Below are positions 35,809-45,150 of a stretch of 64,000 nt of DNA, piece by piece; position 1 is the first letter of the stretch; every line of letters starts with the position of its first letter. This DNA comes from Acidobacteriota bacterium (GTDB taxonomy: Bacteria; Acidobacteriota; Blastocatellia; Chloracidobacteriales; JADJPF01). A program made the translations under genes and the position numbers. The DNA lies in the NCBI GenBank assembly GCA_016213785.1, contig JACQZQ010000113.1:84206-148205 (forward strand). Reading direction: 5' to 3'. Under the pieces are notes generated by a model. It ran no database searches and was not told the DNA's origin. It saw only the letters and a list, made by a program, of their open reading frames with translations.

Positions 35809-36711
35809 TTACAATAAATTATTTACTTTTTCTAAAATAGCTTTTATATCTCGCAATGCTGAAACAGCCGCATCTGGATTAACAACACAATCTTCTAAAT
35901 TACCATAATGTTCTTCTAAGCATTCTAGGAGTAATTTTTTAATCTGTGCCTCATCTGGTGAATAAGGTAATTTACTTTCTACATAAAGCTTTTCTAGATC
36001 GCGTTCTTTACTGGCAAAATATTCTCTAATTTCTTCTTCTTTCCATTCACCACGACGGATAGATTTAAGTTGCTCACGGTTGCGTTGCAAGTCAATATCG
36101 CCTTCAATCAAAATCTGTTCTACTTCATTAAGTAAACGCACTACATGGTAAGCAAACTTAACGTCATAGCCATAGGTTTCCCTAATTTCTACTCTATTAC
36201 CTGTAGGGTTTTTAGTATTCATTTTATGTAATTGCGAATAAGCATAGCCCTTAAATTTATGCCAAGAACCTTTATGTAAAAAGATCCGGCGGCTATCTCT
36301 AACCATATTTCCAACTTTTGTAATATGTAAGACGCAATTGGCTGGAGTAAAAAGAGAGTCAATCATATTAGGATTATTTTCCATACATAATTGAAAATAC
36401 TTAACTATAGAATAGACTGTTAAGTCATAACTTCGACCTGAACCAGCTAATGCGCTTTTATCTAAAATATGGTGCTCTTGATATTGTTCAAAACGTTTAA
36501 TTTGGCTTCCAAAGCCTAGAATTTCTCCTGCTAAGTGAGGGAAAATCATATCTTTAGGTGGAATACAGAACCCATAAACATCCATATCTGAAGTATCAGA
36601 TGATACTCCATAAGCAACAGAACCCATAATTGTTTCATAATGAATGTTATGTGGGATAAAACTAGGCGGATTAATTAATCCTGCTTCTTTTAATCTTTTT
36701 GTCGTACTCAT
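35809..36711 (-). CDS. Predicted nucleotidyltransferase, COG3541/YcgL-like
   Basis: A 300-residue protein of the DNA polymerase beta-like nucleotidyltransferase superfamily. The catalytic pattern is G-S-x-A-Y-G (GSVAYGVSS, residues 30-38) followed by the two metal-binding Asp in SDTSDMDVYGF. Downstream motifs YDLTVYSIVKYFQLCMENNPN and GYAYSQLHKM are typical of this family, whose substrate is unknown; relatives are sometimes linked to RNA repair or antisense systems. It is part of a compact minus-strand operon, 4 bp after the acyltransferase gene. Confidence 0.82.
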   Translation of the reverse strand: MSTTKRLKEAGLINPPSFIPHNIHYETIMGSVAYGVSSDTSDMDVYGFCIPPKDMIFPHLAGEILGFGSQIKRFEQYQEHHILDKSALAGSGRSYDLTVYSIVKYFQLCMENNPNMIDSLFTPANCVLHITKVGNMVRDSRRIFLHKGSWHKFKGYAYSQLHKMNTKNPTGNRVEIRETYGYDVKFAYHVVRLLNEVEQILIEGDIDLQRNREQLKSIRRGEWKEEEIREYFASKERDLEKLYVESKLPYSPDEAQIKKLLLECLEEHYGNLEDCVVNPDAAVSALRDIKAILEKVNNLL

Positions 36712-36715
36712 TTTG

Positions 36716-38074
36716 TTAATTCTTATGTTCTAAAAATACTTCTCGCGCTTTATCTAATTGTCTTATGAGAAGTTCGCGCTCTTGAACCAACCTTTTTAAT
36801 CTGCCTTTTTGATTCATAAAAAGATAGAGTAAATGTATTCTATTACGAAAGTATTGTAAACCATTAAAATAACGAATTGCATAAGCTCCAGTTAAAGGTA
36901 TACTGATTAAGTAAAATAGCCCGATTAAATAGCCTGTTTGAGATATTACAAAACCTGTTTGTAAGCTGTAAAATAGAGGGAAAGTAATGATACTAGCTAA
37001 AAATCTAATTGTTGCATAATCAGTTTCTTTACGAGCACCAAAATGGCTAATTAGTCTGGGAAGAAAATAAGGTAGTAGATGCTGAATTACAGCATAGAGA
37101 AAAAATGGTAGCCCTATTATTACTTCAATTAAAATTAATGTGTAACCATTTGTAGAAAACCCTTCTTTAAATTCTTGTCTAAACGCAGATTCAGGTAATT
37201 CTAGATAATCTCTCTTACGTTTATAATTTTTAATACTTATGTAGAGTTCATTAAATTTTTCAGGAAGATAATGTTGGTAAAATTCTACTGCATCAATAAT
37301 TTGTTGGCTAAGTGTAAAGGCTTCCGCTCGTTCTTTATGGCCTTCTCTATGTAATTTTTCAGTAAGATAGGTTTTATAAATTTCTTCTAGATCTTGGACA
37401 ATAGGCTGAATTTCTACTTGCTCTATATTAAGTAGTTTTCCTTCTAAGGCTTCTTGTAGCTTATTAGTAAGGTCAATAATAGCATTTCGTTCTTCTGATT
37501 TTGATATAGGTTTAGTAAAGGGTTGTACTGGCTGACCAAAATTAATGGTTACACAACGTTGGAATGATTTACGGGAAAGAAAATTAATTCCTATAGGCAT
37601 AATTTTCAAGCCTAATTGAAAATTACTATGTGTTTCCGCTTCAAGTGCCATTCTTGCCGCACCAGTTTTGATTTTATGTAAAAAATGGTCTGAATGGGTT
37701 ATCCCTTCAGGATAAATGGCTACTACACCACCTTTTTGTAAAATTTCAGTCACTTTGGCAAATGTTTGTTTATTTTTTTCCTCATCTCCTCCATCTTGTT
37801 TACGATAAACAGGTATTACTCCAGAGGCAGTTAAAATAGAGGCTAAAATAGAATTTTTAAATAGCTGTCCTGTAGCAAGAAAATGAATTTTTCTAGGAAA
37901 TACACTTGCAATTAATACCGAATCTAATAAGTTATTAGGATGATTAAGAACAATTAACAAAGGGCCTTGATTAGGAATTAAATCTGCGTCTAAAATAGAT
38001 AATTCCTTAAAGAAAAACTTTACCCAAAAACGAACTAGTGCCCTTAGATAAGGGTATAACCAATTGTTTACCAT
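36716..38074 (-). CDS. PlsC-like 1-acyl-glycerol-3-phosphate acyltransferase family protein
   Basis: A 452-residue membrane-associated acyltransferase. The LPLAT catalytic motif is NHPNNLLDS near residues 39-47, in the NHPN-type variant with five residues between His and Asp. Block III is YPEGITHSD near 119-127. After about residue 300 there are three or four hydrophobic segments (TLILIEVIIGLPFFLYAVI; FLASIITFPLFYSLQTGFV; YLIGLFYLISIPLTGAYAI), longer than bacterial PlsC and similar to GPAT-like fusion proteins. It probably esterifies a lysophospholipid or glycerol phosphate at the inner membrane; the exact acceptor is unclear. Confidence 0.82.
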   Translation of the reverse strand: MVNNWLYPYLRALVRFWVKFFFKELSILDADLIPNQGPLLIVLNHPNNLLDSVLIASVFPRKIHFLATGQLFKNSILASILTASGVIPVYRKQDGGDEEKNKQTFAKVTEILQKGGVVAIYPEGITHSDHFLHKIKTGAARMALEAETHSNFQLGLKIMPIGINFLSRKSFQRCVTINFGQPVQPFTKPISKSEERNAIIDLTNKLQEALEGKLLNIEQVEIQPIVQDLEEIYKTYLTEKLHREGHKERAEAFTLSQQIIDAVEFYQHYLPEKFNELYISIKNYKRKRDYLELPESAFRQEFKEGFSTNGYTLILIEVIIGLPFFLYAVIQHLLPYFLPRLISHFGARKETDYATIRFLASIITFPLFYSLQTGFVISQTGYLIGLFYLISIPLTGAYAIRYFNGLQYFRNRIHLLYLFMNQKGRLKRLVQERELLIRQLDKAREVFLEHKN

Positions 38075-38106
38075 TTAATTAACTTATTTGACTAGGAGTT
38101 AGAGTT

Positions 38107-38961
38107 TTAATTTAAAGATGCAATTTCTGCTTTAATTTTTTGTAAACCTTTACTTACTACTTCGCTTTCTTGGTTTTTAGGAGCATAGGTTAAATAAAAT
38201 TCTAAATCTTGAATTGCTAAAGAATATTTACCTAAGCGATAATTAACAAATCCACGATCTCTTATTTCATTAATTGCTTGTGGGGTAATAAGTAAAAGCC
38301 TTTCTATAGTAGCAAGTGCGCGTAAATGATCGCTAGAGGAAAGATAAATATTTTTTAAGTTATTTAACATACGGATTAAAATCTCTTTTTTGCTTACAGT
38401 TCGGAAAAAAGAGGGTCTTAATTCTATTTCAGAGCCATAAAGGTTACTAACTAGTTCTTGGCAAGCATCTTTATCTAATATTTGACCTTGGTTAAAAGCA
38501 TCTAGAATAATTTCTGTGTCTTCTACATAGCATTTCATTAAAAAATGACCAGGCATTCCAACCCCATCAATCTTTAAGCCTAGTCTTCGTGCAATTTCCA
38601 TATAAAAAACAGACAGGGTAATAGGTATTCCTAAACGACGTACTAATACTTCATTAAGAAAGCTATTTCTTGGATCATAATAGTTTTCTTTATTGCCTTG
38701 AAATGCTAAATCTTCATAAATATGCTCATTTATTTCTTTGATTATCAGTAAAGGGTTTATTAGAGAAGACTTTTCTGGCAGCCTAGACTTAATAACGCTA
38801 GCAATTTCATCTAAGAGAGAAAGATAGAAATCAATATCTAGTTTAATATATTCACACTTAGCCATTAAAAGAGCAGCACGGCCAAGATCTACTTCTTCTT
38901 CAGGTTTAAGTATTTCTTTAGCAAAAATTTTTGATAAATTATCATCATTTGCTATAGACAT
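38107..38961 (-). CDS. SirB1-like transglutaminase-fold protein with TPR region
   Basis: The 284-residue protein matches the SirB1/Transglut_core2 family: EEVDLGRAALLMAKCEY near 17-33, then INEHIYEDLAFQGNKENYYDPRNSFLNEVLVRRLGIP near 92-128, and GVGMPGHFLMKC near 147-158. The C-terminal third (about 205-280) is TPR-like (ALATIERLLLITPQAINEIR; VNYRLGKYSLAIQDLEFYL). The Cys of active transglutaminases is not evident, as usual in this family. Function is unknown. It lies 14 bp after the preceding gene and 32 bp before the acyltransferase gene in one operon. Confidence 0.85.
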   Translation of the reverse strand: MSIANDDNLSKIFAKEILKPEEEVDLGRAALLMAKCEYIKLDIDFYLSLLDEIASVIKSRLPEKSSLINPLLIIKEINEHIYEDLAFQGNKENYYDPRNSFLNEVLVRRLGIPITLSVFYMEIARRLGLKIDGVGMPGHFLMKCYVEDTEIILDAFNQGQILDKDACQELVSNLYGSEIELRPSFFRTVSKKEILIRMLNNLKNIYLSSSDHLRALATIERLLLITPQAINEIRDRGFVNYRLGKYSLAIQDLEFYLTYAPKNQESEVVSKGLQKIKAEIASLN

Positions 38962-38975
38962 CTATTTTCTAACTC

Positions 38976-39446
38976 TTATTTTGGAGCATTTATAAGGTTA
39001 AACAAGTTTTTGATCATTCTGAAAAGATCTTGTTTATCCAGGTTTCTTTCAATAGACGATAGGAAAATACTAACGTGCCAACGTTGCATTTTTTCTTCTT
39101 TTTTACCTAAATTATCAAATTCCATTTCTGTATCAATAAAATAGTAATAACCTATTTTACCAGCAAGCGCTTCGTCTGGAGGAAGGTCTGTAAGTAGGGG
39201 GATTTCATCTGAACCGCAGTAGAGCAGATCTTTTGCTAGACTAAATGCTATTTCTGGTTGATTAATAGCATCTTCGTTAAGATTAAGCCCTGTAATAGCG
39301 TTTTCCATTTGAAAACCAAGAATGATAGTAAATGGTTGTGGATTTAAATCTGAGTCTTGAACCTGTAGTTCAATACAAAAAGCATTTTCCTGTCCATCTG
39401 GTAATGGTAAAACATTAACTTCAATAAAATCTTTTGATGCTGACAT
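38976..39446 (-). CDS. Uncharacterised 156-residue protein, first gene of the operon
   Basis: I do not recognise this family. The protein appears soluble and mixed alpha/beta, with acidic character and the notable segments NAFCIELQVQDSDLNPQPF and KIGYYYFIDTEMEFDNLGK. I use the ATG at 39446 because GAAGG lies 5-6 nt upstream; an in-frame TTG at 39458 is part of that ribosome site. It is the first of six tightly spaced minus-strand genes ending at 35308. A TATAAT on the minus strand about 80 nt upstream may be a -10 box, without a convincing -35. Confidence 0.65.
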   Translation of the reverse strand: MSASKDFIEVNVLPLPDGQENAFCIELQVQDSDLNPQPFTIILGFQMENAITGLNLNEDAINQPEIAFSLAKDLLYCGSDEIPLLTDLPPDEALAGKIGYYYFIDTEMEFDNLGKKEEKMQRWHVSIFLSSIERNLDKQDLFRMIKNLFNLINAPK

Positions 39447-39636
39447 TGTGACCTTCAAATATTCAAGTATTTGGTTTTGCTAAATTGCTAATTTGCTAGA
39501 CTAAGCCTACAAATATACACAAGTTGACCAAGATTATACAAAGCAACCACGCAGATATTTAATAAATATATCTAGTGTTATTACTATAGCTTTGTTAATA
39601 GTTTACAAAAAGGTATTTATCCCTTCTAGAAAATGT

Positions 39637-40488
39637 TTAAAGGCTTGTTCCAATAATAGAAATATTATTTTTATTAGCTAGAGCTAACATTTCTTCACGA
39701 TCAAATACTAGAGTTTTTTGAGAGGTGATTGATAAAGAACTTGCTCTAGCTTTAATCATTGTCTCAATAGTAGGTAATCCTACTACTGGAACATCAAAAC
39801 GCATATCTTGATTTGGCTTAGCTACTTTAACTACTGTAAGAGGACGACCATTAGAAAGCGTTCCAGCACGCAAGATAGTTTGATCGGTGCCTTCCATAGC
39901 TTCTACTGCAACAACAGCACGATCACAGACTACAATGGTTTGCCCTAAATCTAGACGGGCAATTTCTCTAGCTACTTCTACTCCATAACTAATATCAGCA
40001 AGTTCTTTTTCGTTAGGTTCTCTTAAAGTTAAAGCTCCACTAGTAGCTAAAAGAGGAGTAAGAAAAGTAGTTGAGTCAATAACCATAATCCCTTCATTTG
40101 CAAACTCTTTAGTTACCGCTCCAATTAAACTATTAGTGTTTTTAGTAAGAAGACTTGCTAGGAGTTTTACCATTCTAAAATCTGGGATTGCTTTGCTAAA
40201 GATTTGATTATGTTTAACTTGTCCTGCCATTAAAGCATGAGTTACTCCCTCACGCTTAAAGAAATTTATTAATTTTCCTAGTTGTCCTATCCCCATCCAT
40301 TCAATGGTCTTAGCGTGTTTGCTTAAGTCAGGAAAGGTTTCTTCCTTAATAGCTGCTACTACCATTTCTACCCCTTGAGAGCGTGCAGCATCAAGCACTA
40401 GAAAAGGAAAACGCCCATTACCAGCAAGCAAACCGTATTTTAATGGTCTATTAGGATCTAAAGGGGTTTTTTGTTGCCAACCAAACAT
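39637..40488 (-). CDS. lpxI: LpxI, UDP-2,3-diacylglucosamine diphosphatase
   Basis: The 283-residue protein matches the LpxI (DUF1009) family, which cleaves UDP-2,3-diacylglucosamine to lipid X and UMP in the lipid A pathway at the inner membrane, replacing LpxH. Family patterns are YGLLAGNGRFPFLVLDAARS at the start, GVTHALMAGQVKH near 80-92, GAVTKEFANEGIMVIDSTTF near 122-141, and VVCDRAVVAVEAMEGTDQTI near 186-205 with the acidic residues of the active site. Length is normal. It indicates an LPS-containing outer membrane. It follows the M1 aminopeptidase gene by 35 bp on the same strand. Confidence 0.93.
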   Translation of the reverse strand: MFGWQQKTPLDPNRPLKYGLLAGNGRFPFLVLDAARSQGVEMVVAAIKEETFPDLSKHAKTIEWMGIGQLGKLINFFKREGVTHALMAGQVKHNQIFSKAIPDFRMVKLLASLLTKNTNSLIGAVTKEFANEGIMVIDSTTFLTPLLATSGALTLREPNEKELADISYGVEVAREIARLDLGQTIVVCDRAVVAVEAMEGTDQTILRAGTLSNGRPLTVVKVAKPNQDMRFDVPVVGLPTIETMIKARASSLSITSQKTLVFDREEMLALANKNNISIIGTSL

Positions 40489-40523
40489 AATCCAACCGTT
40501 TTTTAACTACTTATTTTATAACC

Positions 40524-42998
40524 TTAACCTTGCTTTTCCAAAGCTTGATAAACACCACGAGCAACGCTTTTAATATGATCTATAGCTTCTTCTTTTTCTA
40601 CATTTTTAAGTAAAGTAATTGCACGTTTATCCCCAAATTTACCTAAGGCTTTACAAACTTGGAAGCGAGTACGCCATGCAGGGTCTTTAAGTAGTTCTGT
40701 TAGGCGCTCAAAAGCTTTTTCATCACCTTTGGCACCTTCACCAAGAAAACGAATTGCCCCATCACGAGCAGGAACTAGATTACCATATTCGCTAAGTTTT
40801 ATTGCTAGTGGGATAGCACGTTTTTCTTTTAATTGAATAAATGCTGTAAATGCTCCATTAACAATAACTTCTCTATAAGATTGTCGCTCTAGTGCAGAAG
40901 AAATTATGTCAAAAGCTTGTTCTGTTTTAGTATTTGCAATGGCTTGTAGTGCGGTTGCTACAACAAAATCGCTACCATCATTTTCTATAGCATTGCGTAA
41001 AAAGTGTAGAAGGCTATCATCAAGTGTAAATTTGCCTAATGCCCATATACAGGCTCTACGAACCATACCACTTTTGCTAGTTAAATAACATTGTTCCAAT
41101 GCTTTACGCGCAGTTTCTCCTTTTAACTCAGAAAGAGAAATAGCACTAGCTACAGCAACACCCCAAGCCAAATCTTCTTTTAGCACAGTTGCTAGAGTGT
41201 TAATTACTATATCATCATTAAAATTAACTAGCTCACGAGCTGCTCGGATTCTTCCTAAAACCATGTCATGTTTAAGCTGATAAAGATATTCTTCCTTAGA
41301 TTTAGCAAAACTAAGTGTTTTTAAGATATGGTCGCCTTTATCAAAAATTACCATAAGCGGTTTACTATCTAGTGGAAAATAATAGTCAGCTTCTCTTTTT
41401 TCAACTAAAATAGTAAATTCCTTACGTTCTTTAGCTGTAGTTATTTCTAAAGCTACTCTTAAACGGAAAAGAGGGGTATCTTGGTCTACTTTTTGAGTTT
41501 GGCAGACATTTAGCCGTAAAAGTTTTTGTTCATTATCCCAGTAGCTACTTACGGAAAACTCAGGATATCCTGCACGATAAAGCCATTGTTGAAAGAATGT
41601 GTCAAGCTCTTTTCCTGTAGCCTCTTCCATAGCAATTTTTAGGTCATGAGTTTCTGTAGCTTTGAATGCATGTTTATGTAAATAATGTTTAATACCCTTA
41701 AAGAAAGCTTCCTCTCCTAATTCTTTACGTAACATATGAACAATTAAAGAGCCTTTTTGATAAGCATGGCGGTCAAAAAGCTCTACTGAATATGCATAAT
41801 GATCAAAGACTACAGGACGACGAGACTCACCTAAATCTTGGCGTAAATAATCATTAAAATCTTGTAGCCGATAAAGTGTTGCTTGTTCTTTTCCAAAGGC
41901 GTGTTCTTGCCAAATAACTTCGCTATAGGATGCAAACCCCTCATTTAACCAGTTATGGTGCCAAGATTTACAGGTAACTAAATTACCCCACCATTGATGG
42001 GCTAGCTCATGAGCTATTAATTCATCATGAGAAATATCTTGAGATGTAGAATCTTTAGTTAAAGCCCATTCAAGTAAAATATCTGTTAATGTAGTTGCAG
42101 AAGTATTTTCCATTCCTGAAAAAGTAAAATCTGAAACTAGAGTTTGACTATATTTAGAATATGGATATGGATAGCCAAATTTCTCTAAGAAAAGCTTAAG
42201 CATTTCTGCTGTACGGCCAAATATTTTTTCTGTCTTTTCTTTTTGTCCTTTGTAAATTAAGTAGGAAAGCGAAACTCCACTAGCTTGTTGAGAAATTTCT
42301 TCATATTCACCAATAATTAAAGACATTAAGTAGCTAGCATGAGGCTCTTCTTGTTTCCAATAAAAGGTCTTGGTAGAGTTTTTATTATCTTCTGAAATAG
42401 AAACTAAACGGCCATTAGAAATAGTAGTAAACCTGTTATTTACTGTAGCATAGATTTCTGAAGTATGTTTATCAGCAGGGATATTTAAGCAAGGAAACCA
42501 GTTAGCCGCATCATCGGGTTGGCACTGAGTCCAAACTTGATTATGACGTTTTGGATAACTTTGATCTGGTTCAATAAAAAACATTCCTTTTCTTGGTTTA
42601 GCAGAATAAGTTATAGCTACTGTAATGGTATCGTTACTAGTATAAGTTTTATCTAAAGTGATAACTAATTTATTAGAATAGGTTTCATAGGCTAATTTTT
42701 TTTCTGCTAAAGAGACTTGAGACACTGCTAGGTCTAGAGCGTCAAGCGTTATTTCAGATAAAGCATTGAGAAAGGATTTAAGGGTGATAAAAGCTTGTCC
42801 AGAAATAGATTTTTCTTTCTCATTAATACTTAAGTCTAATTTAATGTGCTCGATATCAAAATCACGGTTTTTTACAAGGTGTTGTAGGTTTATAGGAGGC
42901 TCACGGTCAGGTTGGAACTCTTTATAAAAATTTAAATCACCGCTAAAACGTAAATCTAAAAAAAGGAAATGAAAAAGTGGATCAATGTTATTTTTCAA
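40524..42998 (-). CDS. M1-family zinc aminopeptidase with C-terminal HEAT repeats
   Basis: An 824-residue metallopeptidase. The exopeptidase motif GMEN is at 296-299 and the zinc site H330-E-L-A-H334 with Glu353, exactly HExxH-x18-E. The usual N-terminal beta-sandwich domain precedes it (about 45-235). From about 580 to 820 HEAT-like helical repeats follow (GMVRRACIWALGKF; AWRTRFQVCKALGKFG), where many M1 enzymes have an ERAP-type helical bowl. Translation probably starts at TTG (42998): GGAGG lies 5 nt upstream. No signal peptide, so a cytoplasmic enzyme releasing N-terminal residues from peptides is likely. lpxI follows in the same direction. Confidence 0.9.
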   Translation of the reverse strand: MKNNIDPLFHFLFLDLRFSGDLNFYKEFQPDREPPINLQHLVKNRDFDIEHIKLDLSINEKEKSISGQAFITLKSFLNALSEITLDALDLAVSQVSLAEKKLAYETYSNKLVITLDKTYTSNDTITVAITYSAKPRKGMFFIEPDQSYPKRHNQVWTQCQPDDAANWFPCLNIPADKHTSEIYATVNNRFTTISNGRLVSISEDNKNSTKTFYWKQEEPHASYLMSLIIGEYEEISQQASGVSLSYLIYKGQKEKTEKIFGRTAEMLKLFLEKFGYPYPYSKYSQTLVSDFTFSGMENTSATTLTDILLEWALTKDSTSQDISHDELIAHELAHQWWGNLVTCKSWHHNWLNEGFASYSEVIWQEHAFGKEQATLYRLQDFNDYLRQDLGESRRPVVFDHYAYSVELFDRHAYQKGSLIVHMLRKELGEEAFFKGIKHYLHKHAFKATETHDLKIAMEEATGKELDTFFQQWLYRAGYPEFSVSSYWDNEQKLLRLNVCQTQKVDQDTPLFRLRVALEITTAKERKEFTILVEKREADYYFPLDSKPLMVIFDKGDHILKTLSFAKSKEEYLYQLKHDMVLGRIRAARELVNFNDDIVINTLATVLKEDLAWGVAVASAISLSELKGETARKALEQCYLTSKSGMVRRACIWALGKFTLDDSLLHFLRNAIENDGSDFVVATALQAIANTKTEQAFDIISSALERQSYREVIVNGAFTAFIQLKEKRAIPLAIKLSEYGNLVPARDGAIRFLGEGAKGDEKAFERLTELLKDPAWRTRFQVCKALGKFGDKRAITLLKNVEKEEAIDHIKSVARGVYQALEKQG

Positions 42999-43003
42999 CT
43001 AAA

Positions 43004-43008
43004 CCTCC
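43004..43008 (-). promoter_or_regulatory. Strong Shine-Dalgarno fixing a TTG start for the M1 peptidase
   Basis: GGAGG on the minus strand lies 5 nt before TTG at 42998-42996. The optimal spacing supports initiation at this non-ATG codon. Confidence 0.65.
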
Positions 43009-43122
43009 AAAATCTATTAACAAATGAAAAATATCAATTTACCACAAAAAGGTTTTCTTACACGATATAAACGTGCGTTCGTTTTTGCTTTAAAATATAA
43101 AAACTATAAGGAATACCACTTA

Positions 43123-43584
43123 ATGAATATAAGAAGATATAAATATAATGATACTTTAGAAATAATAAAGCTATTTTTTGAAACAGTAAGAGAAATTAAT
43201 ATTAAAGATTATACAAAAGAACAAGTTATAGCCTGGGCACCAGAAGAAATAGATCAAGAGAAATGGAAAGACCGCTTAAGCAAATTTATTACATTTATTG
43301 TAGAAGATAATGAAAAAATTGTTGGGTTTAGTGAATTAGAAGAAGATGGTCATATTAATTGTTTTTACTCTCATAAAAATTATCAAGGAAAAGGTGTTGG
43401 CAAGCTTATGATAAGTAATATTGAAGAACAGGCAAAAATTTTAAGATTAAGTAGGTTATATGCAGAAATTAGTATTACAGCAAAACCTTTTTTTTCAAAA
43501 AAAGGTTTTAGAATAATTAAAGAACAAGAAGTAGAATTAAGAGGAGTAAAATTTATAAATTATTTGATGGAAAAATTTATTTAA
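43123..43584 (+). CDS. GNAT N-acetyltransferase
   Basis: A 153-residue acetyltransferase. The acetyl-CoA binding motif is NYQGKGVGKLMISNIEEQA (Q/R-x-x-G-x-G/A) near residues 86-104, after the strand FIVEDNEKIVGFSELEEDG. The end, FFSKKGFRIIKEQEVELRG, is also standard. I choose the ATG at 43123, preceded by AAGGA, since the domain starts directly with NIRRYKYND; an upstream in-frame ATG at 43024 would add 33 basic residues unlike the family. It diverges from the M1 peptidase gene. Substrate unknown. Confidence 0.82.
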   Translation: MNIRRYKYNDTLEIIKLFFETVREINIKDYTKEQVIAWAPEEIDQEKWKDRLSKFITFIVEDNEKIVGFSELEEDGHINCFYSHKNYQGKGVGKLMISNIEEQAKILRLSRLYAEISITAKPFFSKKGFRIIKEQEVELRGVKFINYLMEKFI

Positions 43585-43657
43585 TGAGTATAACTATAAA
43601 TAAATCAAGATGTTAAAGTAGTGTAAAAAAATTTTATAAAAATTTTTAGCTTCTCTC

Positions 43658-43685
43658 TTCACATAAACTAGTAGAATGATATAAT
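43658..43685 (+). promoter_or_regulatory. Sigma-70 promoter adjoining an ATG, probable leaderless gene
   Basis: TTCACA (43658-43663) and TATAAT (43680-43685) are 16 bp apart. The -10 box ends 8 nt before the ATG at 43694, and no ribosome binding site is present. Confidence 0.7.
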
Positions 43686-43693
43686 GCATTTTT

Positions 43694-44170
43694 ATGAAAC
43701 AATGGAACTTTAAGATAACACAAAATAAAGCTCCAGAACGTTGTGAGATTTGTCACCAAACAGATATGTTTGATCGGCAAACTAATCTGTGTATTCGCTG
43801 TAGTGCTTTACCAATAGAACAATTAACTAATCCAATATTTATTATTTCTCCTTCTACATCTGCTACCTCAATAGCTGCGGTAATTGCGACTATTTGTTTT
43901 ATTGTAGGTGTAATAGATATAAATACTCTATCTACTAGTCGTTTAAGTATGTTGATGTACAGTCCTACCTCTTTTTATATAAAGATTTTTATTATTAATT
44001 TGATTAACTTAGTTTTTAGTTTAGCTCTTTTTAATTGGTGTAAAGATAAGCATAATGATAGGTTAACTTATCAAGTAGTAGTTTGGGGGAGAATTGCTTC
44101 TGTAATAGGAATGATAGGCAGTGGAGCAGGATTAATTATCCCGCTCCCAGGATTGTTTGTAAGGTTTTAG
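43694..44170 (+). CDS. Membrane protein with N-terminal zinc-ribbon-like Cys motif
   Basis: A 158-residue protein. CEIC (18-21) and CIRC (33-36) form a four-Cys zinc-ribbon-like element at the N-terminus. Three hydrophobic segments follow: AVIATICFIVGVI near 60-72, IFIINLINLVFSLALF near 97-113, and IASVIGMIGSGAGLIIPLP near 134-152. Function is unknown. Its promoter -10 box ends 8 nt before the start codon. It is convergent with, and nearly touches, the PDZ-protein gene, which also begins with a zinc ribbon. Confidence 0.7.
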   Translation: MKQWNFKITQNKAPERCEICHQTDMFDRQTNLCIRCSALPIEQLTNPIFIISPSTSATSIAAVIATICFIVGVIDINTLSTSRLSMLMYSPTSFYIKIFIINLINLVFSLALFNWCKDKHNDRLTYQVVVWGRIASVIGMIGSGAGLIIPLPGLFVRF

Positions 44171-44171
44171 T

Positions 44172-45095
44172 TTACTCGCGGCTACTAAGAGTAGCATTTA
44201 TAGTAATAAACTCATCATTACGCAAAACACCTAGTTCAACAGTGTCACCAATTTTGTTTGCACGAATACGACGACTTAAATCGCCAGCATCAAAAACAAA
44301 AATCCCGTTAACTGTTTGAATTGTGTCACCTTCAACTAGTCCTGCATTTTCAGCAGCACTATTTTCTAAAATTTGACCAACATATACACCAGCTACAGAT
44401 TCATTCCCTTCTGAATCAGGGTCAAAGTATTTGGTGGTTAAGTCACTTACACCTAAAAAACCTTGATGGTAGCAAATTTCATCTAATTGGAGTTGGTTTC
44501 GGCGGACTGTGTTTAAGCCGATATTTAGCTCTATATCATCGCGCTGTACTCTCATATTAATTAAAGAACCAGGGTTAGTAGTACTTAATACAGAAAGAGC
44601 ATCAGCAGGGACAAAAATTTCTGTTTCATTAATAGACATAATACGATCGCCGCTAACTAAGCCTGCAAGTTCAGCAGGACTACCTTCAACAATACGATCA
44701 ATTAGTGCTCCATTGCTGTTTCCATCATAGATTAAGTAAACACCCATATAGGAGCGTTCGAAATTTTTGGTAATAGCGGTTTCAACGGTTTGTGATACTA
44801 CCATTACTGGCTGAATTGTTTGAGGGGTGACAGGCTCATTATTAAGAAATGCTGCTGTAGTACTTCCTATGGAAAGCGCTAATAAAAATCCCATTATAGG
44901 TAAAACATGACGGTTCCAATTAGCTTTGCAGCTATCAGAAAAATTAGAAATACGTGATAAAACAGGAACACGTGAAGTTTTTGGAAAATCTATGTTTTGA
45001 GTAGAAACTTGAAAACTAGCTAAATTAAAACCACATGAACGGCAAAACATTTCTCCATCAGACACATAAGCACGGCAATTTGGACATCCAGACAT
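44172..45095 (-). CDS. Membrane-anchored zinc-ribbon protein with two PDZ domains
   Basis: A 307-residue protein. The N-terminal zinc ribbon has C4-x2-C7 and C18-x2-C21. A membrane helix lies at about 65-84 (LPIMGFLLALSIGSTTAAF). Two periplasmic PDZ domains follow at about 112-200 (GSPAELAGLVSGDRIMSIN) and 215-305 (NSAAENAGLVEGDTIQTVN). No protease domain is present, so it is a scaffold or substrate-recognition protein rather than a DegP/HtrA enzyme. AAAGGAGG precedes the ATG. It is 55 bp downstream of the Cys-cluster protein gene. Confidence 0.82.
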   Translation of the reverse strand: MSGCPNCRAYVSDGEMFCRSCGFNLASFQVSTQNIDFPKTSRVPVLSRISNFSDSCKANWNRHVLPIMGFLLALSIGSTTAAFLNNEPVTPQTIQPVMVVSQTVETAITKNFERSYMGVYLIYDGNSNGALIDRIVEGSPAELAGLVSGDRIMSINETEIFVPADALSVLSTTNPGSLINMRVQRDDIELNIGLNTVRRNQLQLDEICYHQGFLGVSDLTTKYFDPDSEGNESVAGVYVGQILENSAAENAGLVEGDTIQTVNGIFVFDAGDLSRRIRANKIGDTVELGVLRNDEFITINATLSSRE

Positions 45096-45150
45096 CTTTT
45101 TTGGCCTCCTTTTATTGACTATTGTGTTAATTGACGGTGTATTTAAGCAA

